7,738 nt of DNA from contig JAJXYI010000633.1 of NCBI GenBank assembly GCA_021780625.1, positions 1-7,738 on the forward strand, in the 5' to 3' direction. The position numbers were made by a program, and so were the translations under genes. The notes below the pieces were generated by a model. It did not search any database, was not told the DNA's origin, and saw only the letters and a program-made list of their open reading frames with translations. Positions 1 to 4,829 of this stretch are shown here, piece by piece (positions within the stretch are counted from its first letter, which is position 1; the number at the start of each line of letters is the position of its first letter). The stretch comes from a bacterium (GTDB taxonomy: Bacteria; Verrucomicrobiota; Verrucomicrobiae; Opitutales; Opitutaceae).

Positions 1-396
1 CAACCGGTTGGCGCGCTCGAAACAGCGGATCGCGTCGCGGGCCCGCCCCAGGTCCTTGAGCGCCCCGCCGAGGTTGTTCCAGGCGTTCGCGAAGTCCGGT
101 TTGCGCTCCAGGAGCCGCTCGAGCACCGACGCCGACTCGTCCAGACGACCCAGGCTCGCGAGCACGGTGCCGAGGTTGTTCTCCGCCTCCGGAAACTCCG
201 GCTGCAGCTCCAACGCGCGCCCATAGGCGATCGTCGCCTCGACGAGCCGCCCTTGGTGCCGGAGGACGATGCCCAGGTTGAAGTGGACGACGGCCTGGCC
301 GGAGTCCAGTTCGAGCACGGCCCGGTACATATCCTCCGCCTCCGCCAGCCGGCCCGACATCTGACTCCGCAGCGCCTGCTCAAAGAGTTGCTCCAC
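1..396 (-). CDS. TPR-repeat protein, N-terminal part (runs off the left edge)
   Basis: Reading the minus strand leftward gives an open frame of about 132 codons with no stop before the window edge, so the C-terminal part is missing. The translation is almost entirely tandem 34-residue TPR units. Helix pairs begin near EQLFEQALRSQMSGRLAEAE, AVVHFNLGIVLRHQGRLVEA, PEAENNLGTVLASLGRLDES and ANAWNNLGGALKDLGRARDA, with the usual small residues and the P/D-F ends of each unit. TPRs form scaffolds for protein-protein contacts; in bacteria long arrays may be fused to glycosyltransferase, kinase or other domains, which cannot be judged here. I chose the GTG at 396 because a GGAGGA motif lies 9 nt upstream. 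The in-frame GTG at 405 directly abuts that motif and has no room for ribosome spacing. No signal peptide or membrane segment is seen in the visible part. The specific function is unknown. Confidence 0.85.
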   Translation of the reverse strand, partial: MEQLFEQALRSQMSGRLAEAEDMYRAVLELDSGQAVVHFNLGIVLRHQGRLVEATIAYGRALELQPEFPEAENNLGTVLASLGRLDESASVLERLLERKPDFANAWNNLGGALKDLGRARDAIRCFERANRL

Positions 397-405
397 CGTC
401 GGCAC

Positions 406-411
406 TCCTCC
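406..411 (-). promoter_or_regulatory. Shine-Dalgarno motif for the TPR gene
   Basis: The minus strand reads GGAGGA here, 9 nt before the GTG at 396 and immediately next to the GTG at 405. It is the main reason for taking 396 as the start. The plus-strand genes in this window lack such a motif. Confidence 0.55.
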
Positions 412-447
412 GGGCTGACCGCTCGCCCCGCATTCAGCAAGGCATTT

Positions 448-485
448 TCGGCTGCCAAAGGGCCAACGCCCTACGAAACAGCCGA
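448..485. repeat. Nested inverted repeat in the divergent intergenic region
   Basis: An outer perfect 7-bp pair, TCGGCTG (448-454) and CAGCCGA (479-485), encloses an inner perfect 5-bp hairpin, AGGGC-CAAC-GCCCT (459-472). The two stems could stack across a 4/6-nt internal loop. It lies between the TPR start and the small-peptide start. On the plus strand it is followed by ATTTTAT, weakly terminator-like; on the minus strand it lies across the predicted transcription start of the TPR gene, so a DNA operator is equally possible. Confidence 0.4.
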
Positions 486-486
486 T

Positions 487-516
487 TTTATACCGCTAAA
501 TCATAGCCACTTCCAA
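487..516 (-). promoter_or_regulatory. Candidate sigma70-type promoter for the TPR gene
   Basis: On the minus strand TTGGAA (516-511) is followed after 18 bp by TATAAA (492-487), a fair -35/-10 pair in an AT-rich patch of an otherwise GC-rich window. It would start transcription near 480 and give a leader of about 85 nt ahead of the GTG at 396. The call rests on motif matching only. Confidence 0.35.
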
Positions 517-525
517 ACTGGGAGG

Positions 526-555
526 TTGAATACCATCGCTATTCGCATACGGTAT
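526..555 (+). promoter_or_regulatory. Possible promoter region of the Cys-rich peptide gene
   Basis: TTGAAT (526-531) resembles a -35 box, and TACGGT (548-553), 16 bp further on, is a poor -10 box. The same stretch is bounded by the inverted pair ATACC (530-534) and GGTAT (551-555), which could be a regulator half-site pair. The predicted start would lie about 40 nt upstream of the ATG at 601. This is weak, motif-based evidence. Confidence 0.2.
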
Positions 556-600
556 GGACCGTTCCAGCAGTTCCCAACAAAACCTCACGCACACACCACC

Positions 601-804
601 ATGAAGCTCAAAGCCACCCTCGCCCTCGCCTTCCTCGCCTTCGCAGGCCTCGCCTACGCCGGCTCCTCGAAGGACATGAGCACCTGCAATAAAGACGGAG
701 GCAAGAATGCCTGCCATTGCCAAGACGGCGGATCCTGCAGCTGCAAGAAGGACGGCAAGACCTGTCAGTGCAAGAAGCCCGAGAAGGCCGAGTCGAAGAA
801 GTAA
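601..804 (+). CDS. Exported metallothionein-like Cys/Lys-rich small peptide
   Basis: This is a 67-aa protein. Residues 1-20 form a classical Sec signal peptide: MKLK, a hydrophobic core of Ala/Leu/Phe, and a likely signal-peptidase I cut after A-Y-A20. The mature 47 residues contain 7 Cys (29, 38, 40, 46, 48, 55, 57), six of them in three CxC pairs (CHC, CSC, CQC), and 11 Lys. They contain no aromatic residue and no Leu, Ile or Val. That composition is the hallmark of metallothioneins, so binding of soft metals (Cu, Zn, Cd) in the periplasm or outside the cell is a reasonable inference. The order does not match any bacterial metallothionein (SmtA/BmtA) that I recall. The frame is open upstream to an ATG at 253, but that part is antisense to the TPR gene; the signal peptide fixes the start at 601. 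There is no Shine-Dalgarno motif: the start context is CACCACC-ATG. A strong terminator follows 28 nt after the stop, so it is probably monocistronic. Confidence 0.8.
   Translation: MKLKATLALAFLAFAGLAYAGSSKDMSTCNKDGGKNACHCQDGGSCSCKKDGKTCQCKKPEKAESKK
694..777 (+). repeat. Three in-frame DG..CxC repeats inside the small peptide gene
   Basis: Residues 32-41, 42-50 and 51-59 are imperfect copies of the unit D-G-(G/K)-x-C-x-C-(K/Q), the first being one residue longer. The second and third copies are 27 nt each at DNA level (724-750 and 751-777), share the GACGGC start and the TGCAAGAAG end, and sit directly head to tail. This suggests the metal-binding part grew by tandem duplication. Confidence 0.6.
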
Positions 805-832
805 GATTCCCGCCGGAAACCAATTCAAGGTG

Positions 833-864
833 GCCCGCCTGCGACCCAGGCGGGCTCTTTTTTT
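833..864 (+). terminator. Rho-independent terminator of the Cys-rich peptide gene
   Basis: A perfect 9-bp GC-rich stem, GCCCGCCTG (833-841) and CAGGCGGGC (847-855), with a 5-nt loop is followed by TC and seven T residues (858-864). It begins 28 nt after the stop at 804 and ends exactly where the convergent kinase gene ends. On the minus strand the hairpin also follows the kinase stop closely, but there is no U-run after it, so efficient termination is expected only on the plus strand. Confidence 0.9.
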
Positions 865-2820
865 CTAAACTCGCCTGGCGTCCTCGCCCGAAAGCGCATC
901 CCGGACCGCCGCGGCAAGGATCGACAGCGCCAGCGGCTTGTTGATCAACAGCCTGATCCCTGCATCCCTGAGGTCCTGCGTGGTCCAGGCTCCTGCGTAG
1001 CCGCTCATCAGCAGCACGGGGATTTCCGGATGCCGGCCCGTGACCCGCCGCGCCACGTCGACACCCGTCAGGAGGGGCATCGTGAAATCCGTGAGCACGA
1101 GGTCGAACGGCGGAGGATCCTCGACAAACGCCTCCAACGCCGCGGCCGGATTGGTGTAGGTGGTGACCTGATACCCGAGCCTCACGAGGAAACGCTGGGC
1201 GAGTTCGCAGATGGGCTCCTCGTCGTCGATCACAAGGATCCGCTGGCCCGTTCCACGGGGCATCGCGTCGATCGAGGGGGCGCGGCGATCCACCGCGCCG
1301 TCGCGCAGCGGAAGCTGGATCCGGAACTCCGTCCCTTCACCCGGCTTGCTGTCCACCGCGATCGTTCCCTCGTGCGCCTGGACGATGCCGTGCACGACGG
1401 ACAGCCCAAGGCCCGTCCCTTCACCCGGCTCCTTCGTCGTGAAGAATGGCTCGAAAATCCGTTTTAGAACCTGCTCATCCATGCCGCACCCGTCGTCCTT
1501 CACGGAGAGCATCGCCTTGGGCTTCCCTCCGTCCGCCGACACGATGCCGCTCCCTGCCGGCGGTGGCGCCACGACGTCCAGTGCCACCCGCAGGCGTCCG
1601 GGCCTCCTGCCGATCGCGTGGGCCGCATTCGTGCATAGGTTCATCACGACTTGGTGCATCTGACCGGAGTCCGCCATCACCACCAAGGGCTCCGACGGGA
1701 AGTGGTCCTCGATCTGGATCGTCGACGGAAGCGTGGAGCGGAGCAGCGTGAGCGCCTCTCTTATCGGCGCACGCAGGTCGATCGGCGCACGCTCCTGCTT
1801 CTGGCGGCGGCTGAACGCCAGGATCTGCTTCACCAGGTCCCGCGCCCGCAGCGCCGCCTTGCGCACCTCAACCAGGTTCTGCTTCACCGCGAACGAATCC
1901 TCGGTGTCCATCAGGGTGAATTCCGTGTACGCAAGGATCGCCGTGAGGATGTTGTTGAAATCGTGCGCCACCCCACCGGCCAGCGTGCCCAGCGCCTCCA
2001 GTTTCTGGACGCGGCGAAGCTGGTCCTCCAGCTCCGCCTCGCGCTGACGCGCCTGCCTTTGCTGGGTCACATCGCGGACCACCGTGAGCATGCAGTCGAC
2101 GCCGTTGAACTCAATCACCTCCCCGCTCATCAGCACGTTGATCCGCACGCAGTCCCGGCGCACGAGCGTGAATTCTGCGTCGCGAATGACTCCGATCTGC
2201 CCGAGCGTTTCCACCAGAGCCTCCCGCTCCCCGCTCTCCGCCCACAGGCCCATCTCGAGGGTGGTCCTGCCCGTCGCCGACTCGCGGTCGTAACCAAACA
2301 CACGCAGGAAATTGTCGTTGAACTCCAGGAGCCGTCCCGTGCGGAGCTCCGTCACCGCCACGGCATCCGGGCTCGAGTGAAAGAGCTTGGCGTATCGATC
2401 CGCCGCCTGGCGAAGCGCCCGTTCCGTCGCCAGCTGCTCGGTGATGTCGTGCACCACCAGAACGACGGTCTGCCCATCGTCCGCCGCGATCACCGCCCCG
2501 GCCAGGTTGCAGGTGCGCAACGCGCCGTCGGCACGGCGCGTGACCGCGAGAAAGTCCTTCACCACGCCCTCCGATTTCAGGATGGCAATGAGCCGCGCGC
2601 GGTCATTGGGATCCGCCCAGATTCCAATCTCGGTCGCGGTACGCCCCAAGAGGGCCTCCCTCTGATAGCCGAACAGGCGCTCGAAGCTCGCATTCACGTC
2701 GAGGTAACGGCCCGTGGCTAGATCGGTGAACGTGATTGCATCCGGACTCACCGCAAACGCCTTCGAGTAGCGCTCGTCGGGACCCGCCTGCATCTGTCCG
2801 GGGTTGCTCGATTCCCTCAT
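865..2820 (-). CDS. Soluble hybrid sensor histidine kinase (PAS-PAS-HisKA-HATPase-REC)
   Basis: This 651-aa protein has no membrane segment, so it should sense a cytoplasmic cue. Two PAS domains (about 17-128 and 141-253) are followed by a short coiled linker and a HisKA domain of the HDFNN type with phospho-acceptor H286. The ATPase domain has N-box N394/N398, G1 box DDGCGM (442-447), F-box FEPFFTT (456-462) and G2 box GTGLGL (468-473). A C-terminal receiver (about 526-645) carries acidic D532/D533, phospho-acceptor D578 in LTDFTMP, S606 in MSGY and K628 in NKPL. All catalytic residues look intact. The receiver is not followed by an output domain, so phosphate would pass to another partner or the receiver would tune the kinase; neither partner is in the window. 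The ATG at 2820 lacks a good Shine-Dalgarno motif; M10 is an alternative start. The gene lies downstream of the VWA gene on the same strand, joined by a mini-ORF, and is probably cotranscribed. The ligand is unknown. Confidence 0.95.
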   Translation of the reverse strand: MRESSNPGQMQAGPDERYSKAFAVSPDAITFTDLATGRYLDVNASFERLFGYQREALLGRTATEIGIWADPNDRARLIAILKSEGVVKDFLAVTRRADGALRTCNLAGAVIAADDGQTVVLVVHDITEQLATERALRQAADRYAKLFHSSPDAVAVTELRTGRLLEFNDNFLRVFGYDRESATGRTTLEMGLWAESGEREALVETLGQIGVIRDAEFTLVRRDCVRINVLMSGEVIEFNGVDCMLTVVRDVTQQRQARQREAELEDQLRRVQKLEALGTLAGGVAHDFNNILTAILAYTEFTLMDTEDSFAVKQNLVEVRKAALRARDLVKQILAFSRRQKQERAPIDLRAPIREALTLLRSTLPSTIQIEDHFPSEPLVVMADSGQMHQVVMNLCTNAAHAIGRRPGRLRVALDVVAPPPAGSGIVSADGGKPKAMLSVKDDGCGMDEQVLKRIFEPFFTTKEPGEGTGLGLSVVHGIVQAHEGTIAVDSKPGEGTEFRIQLPLRDGAVDRRAPSIDAMPRGTGQRILVIDDEEPICELAQRFLVRLGYQVTTYTNPAAALEAFVEDPPPFDLVLTDFTMPLLTGVDVARRVTGRHPEIPVLLMSGYAGAWTTQDLRDAGIRLLINKPLALSILAAAVRDALSGEDARRV

Positions 2821-2900
2821 CCGCGGCGCAGAATAGGAGGCGTCCGGGGCCCCACAATCCCAAAGGGGTTCAGGTGGTATAAGTCACACCGGGCCTTCAT
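2817..2900 (-). CDS. Bridging 27-codon mini-ORF between the VWA and kinase genes
   Basis: The minus strand has ATG at 2900, overlapping the VWA stop as ATGA (2900-2897). The frame stays open for 27 codons and stops with TGA at 2819-2817, overlapping the kinase start as ATGA (2820-2817). The peptide would begin MKARCDLYHL and end in ILRRG. It resembles no family I know and has no Shine-Dalgarno motif of its own. If translated, its likely role is to hand ribosomes from one gene to the next. The double overlap could also be chance. Confidence 0.25.
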   Translation of the reverse strand: MKARCDLYHLNPFGIVGPRTPPILRRG

Positions 2901-4510
2901 GGAGCAATCGTTTCAGTCCGGTCCAACAGGCCCAGAAACTCCGTGCGATCCGCCGCCGGGACGTCGCCAGAGGCCGCCTTTGCCCAGGCTCCCACGTCCG
3001 AAAGCCGGGGTGTGGCCCTGAGCCCCGATTGCAGGGCGAGCCCAAATCCAGCCACCGCCGCCGAAAAGCGGAAATCCCTGCGCGTCTCCGCCCAGGGCTT
3101 CGCCGGTGGAGTCTCAATCGCCTGCGTGCGTGTGTGACCCGCCTTGGCATCGTCGTACGACAACGTGATCCGCGCCAGCCCCGCACGATCCCACCCGGCC
3201 GTGACTGAAGGGACCAGTTCGATGAGCGTCGTGCAGCTCTCGCCCTCCAGTAGCTCGCCGCCCTTCGCCGCCGACACCGGTCCGCCGCCGGACTCGTATC
3301 CAAGAACCCGATAAGCCTTCACCAACGCCGGGTCGAACGCCACCTCTAGCCGGGCCTCCGTCGCGGCCACCCCCACGGGGTCGCCAATCAGGTCCGAGAT
3401 CACCCGCTTTGCGTCGGTGTTCACGCCAATGACAGTCTCCCGGGCCTCCCCCTCGTCGACCAGCCTGGAGATCAGGTCCCGCTGGGGCGCCTGCCCCCAC
3501 ACGGCCCTAGAAAACGCCTTCATCGTCTCGGAATTCTCGAGCAGGTCCAGGGTCCGAGCCTCGTCGGCCGCCGGCAGGCTCGCCCCATCGCTGCAAATCA
3601 ACACCCGCCAGGTCGAACCCCGGCCCGCAGCATCCCCATGGGCCAGCTCCAAGGTCGTCACCAAGGCGTCATCCACCCGCCGCCCCTGCGGCATGCCGAT
3701 CTCGTCGATCGCCTTGTCCAGGACCACCCGGTTCGCAACCGCCGTCGGCTCCAATTCCACCCGCGCGTCGGTCGTCAGTGCGACGATCCCCAAACGGTCG
3801 TCGGGACGGAGCTGCGACGTCAGCCACCGAAGGCTCGCACGGATCGCATCCACGCGCTCCTGCCAGTGCGGCATCGGCGGCAGGTCGGCCAGGATCATCA
3901 CCGTCGTGGGCGGCCGCGCCACTTCCCGCGGCTCCCTCGCGTCGACTTGAACCCGCACCAGCACGTGGCCGGGCGCCCAGGGTACGGCTCCTGATTCCAC
4001 CCGTGCCATGAGCGCCTCCGATCCGCCCGAGCTCCGGGCATAGGAAAACGCGTTCACCAGATCCCCTATCGCCACGTCGCCCGGCCGCGGCAGGTGTCCC
4101 GAGGTGATCATCCGGCGGATCGTGGCATACCCTTCGTCCTGGCACATCAGCGGAAGCACGACGGGCGCGCCCGATCCGACCCGGACAAAACCCGCCTTAT
4201 CCGCGGCAGGCGCCCCGAAAAGCGCGGGAGGCCCCGGAAGATAATGCTCCACGCCGTCTGACGCCTTCCTGGGCAGGACCCGCGCCATAGCCTCGGGGCC
4301 CGCCGCCTCCGAACGCGAATGCCGCACGTGCAAAAACCGCGTCGCCGTCACGAATGCCCCATGCCAACGTGTGGCGCCGACGATCGCCAGCAGCCCCACC
4401 ACCAGCACGGCCACGATCAAGGGCGTGATCCTACGTTTGCGATGGCGGTGACGATGCCCTTCCCGCCCGCCATGCTCCCCATGCTCCGAAACGTCCCGCC
4501 GGCTCACCAT
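2897..4510 (-). CDS. YfbK-like von Willebrand A protein with degenerate MIDAS, membrane-anchored
   Basis: The protein is 537 aa from the ATG at 4510. A His- and Arg-rich N-terminus (about 8-27) precedes one membrane helix (about 28-46), so the bulk should be periplasmic. About 117-180 match the N-terminal domain of YfbK-like proteins (YATIRRMITSGHLPRPGDV, then a PWAPGHVLVRVQV stretch). A VWA fold follows (about 203-372) with the conserved QLRPDDRLGIVALTT stretch, then the YfbK C-terminal domain (DUF3520-like, about 362-537) with AYRVLGYE, TTLIELVP and DFRFSAAVAGFG. The metal site seems lost: the family DxSxSM segment reads ILADLPPMP, and the distal Thr/Ser motif is not recognisable. The start is uncertain: ATG 4510 has GGGGAGG 3 nt upstream, GTG 4507 has better spacing from GGAGG, and GTG 4534 would give 545 aa. 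Related genes are often near ECF sigma factors or sensor systems; here the neighbour is a hybrid kinase. The function of the family is poorly defined. Confidence 0.85.
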   Translation of the reverse strand: MVSRRDVSEHGEHGGREGHRHRHRKRRITPLIVAVLVVGLLAIVGATRWHGAFVTATRFLHVRHSRSEAAGPEAMARVLPRKASDGVEHYLPGPPALFGAPAADKAGFVRVGSGAPVVLPLMCQDEGYATIRRMITSGHLPRPGDVAIGDLVNAFSYARSSGGSEALMARVESGAVPWAPGHVLVRVQVDAREPREVARPPTTVMILADLPPMPHWQERVDAIRASLRWLTSQLRPDDRLGIVALTTDARVELEPTAVANRVVLDKAIDEIGMPQGRRVDDALVTTLELAHGDAAGRGSTWRVLICSDGASLPAADEARTLDLLENSETMKAFSRAVWGQAPQRDLISRLVDEGEARETVIGVNTDAKRVISDLIGDPVGVAATEARLEVAFDPALVKAYRVLGYESGGGPVSAAKGGELLEGESCTTLIELVPSVTAGWDRAGLARITLSYDDAKAGHTRTQAIETPPAKPWAETRRDFRFSAAVAGFGLALQSGLRATPRLSDVGAWAKAASGDVPAADRTEFLGLLDRTETIAP

Positions 4511-4513
4511 CCA

Positions 4514-4520
4514 CCTCCCC
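4514..4520 (-). promoter_or_regulatory. Shine-Dalgarno motif for the VWA gene
   Basis: The minus strand reads GGGGAGG, then TGG, then ATG (4510) and directly GTG (4507). The motif favours a start at 4510 or 4507 over the GTG at 4534, which lies upstream of it. Confidence 0.5.
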
Positions 4521-4682
4521 AGTGCCCGCTCCACGGCTCACCGCCCTTCCCACCCGCCAGGGTTTCAGATCCGCAAATCCGATTGGTTTTCGATGGTTCC
4601 ATCAGCTCTCCGAAGGCATCGTTCAAGAGAGCACCTAGGTTCGCCGTTTCCCCATGTCAGTCAATGCCCCGGCGCCCCCACC

Positions 4683-4712
4683 CGTCCCACAAGTGGGATT
4701 TTCGCGTCCCAC
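4683..4712. promoter_or_regulatory. Operator-like TCCCAC array upstream of the efflux operon
   Basis: A perfect palindrome TCCCAC-AA-GTGGGA spans 4685-4698, and a further direct copy of CGTCCCAC follows at 4705-4712. The two direct CGTCCCAC copies start exactly 22 bp apart (4683 and 4705), about two helical turns, with the inverted copy between them. This arrangement is typical of sites for a dimeric regulator that binds cooperatively. The regulator is unknown and not encoded nearby. The array is 118-147 bp upstream of the adaptor start. Confidence 0.4.
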
Positions 4713-4752
4713 GTTCGTCGCACCCGCCTCGGAGTCAGCAGAGGGACAAAAT

Positions 4753-4793
4753 TTTAAGTTATTCCACTTAAATCGCTTCTGCGATATCTTAAA
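4753..4793 (+). promoter_or_regulatory. AT-rich inverted repeat and probable promoter region of the efflux operon
   Basis: TTTAAGT (4753-4759) and ACTTAAA (4766-4772) form a perfect 7-bp inverted repeat around TATTCC. A third related unit, TCTTAAA (4787-4793), follows 21 bp after ACTTAAA. TATCTT at 4785-4790 is a possible -10 box; the -35 partner is poor. It lies 37-77 bp ahead of the adaptor ATG in the most AT-rich patch of the window, so a promoter with an overlapping operator is the simplest reading. Confidence 0.35.
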
Positions 4794-4829
4794 CCTTGGC
4801 ACGCCCGCTGCAATAGAGCCTTCAACACC

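Larger units (their letters stand above)
4521..4829. other. Divergent intergenic region between the VWA gene and the efflux operon
   Basis: These roughly 310 bp hold no convincing gene. The left part (4521-4680) is GC-rich and contains a small inverted repeat GATGG-TT-CCATC (4592-4603). It also has a TTGACT hexamer on the minus strand (4664-4659) with no good -10 partner, so the VWA promoter is not resolved. The right part holds the TCCCAC array and the AT-rich inverted repeat listed separately. Base composition shifts sharply to AT-rich at about 4748-4795. Confidence 0.6.

Noticed and set aside
253..600. Upstream extension of the Cys-rich peptide frame to an ATG at 253
   Set aside because: The extension runs antisense to the TPR gene and through the intergenic region, and it would bury a textbook signal peptide in the middle of the protein.
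865..867. Terminator hairpin at 833-855 acting also for the kinase gene
   Set aside because: The hairpin follows the kinase stop on the minus strand, but the sequence after it there is CACCTTGAATT, without a U-tract, so bidirectional action is not supported.
1651..2721. 356-codon open frame on the plus strand inside the kinase gene
   Set aside because: It is antisense to the PAS and HisKA coding region and encodes an Arg/His/Leu-rich sequence with no family resemblance.
2847..2854. GGGGCCCC palindrome and nearby hairpin in the VWA-kinase gap as a terminator
   Set aside because: There is no U-run after it on the minus strand, so it is unlikely to stop transcription between the two genes.
4592..4603. 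GATGG-TT-CCATC inverted repeat as an operator
   Set aside because: A 5-bp stem is short enough to occur by chance and nothing nearby supports a regulatory role.
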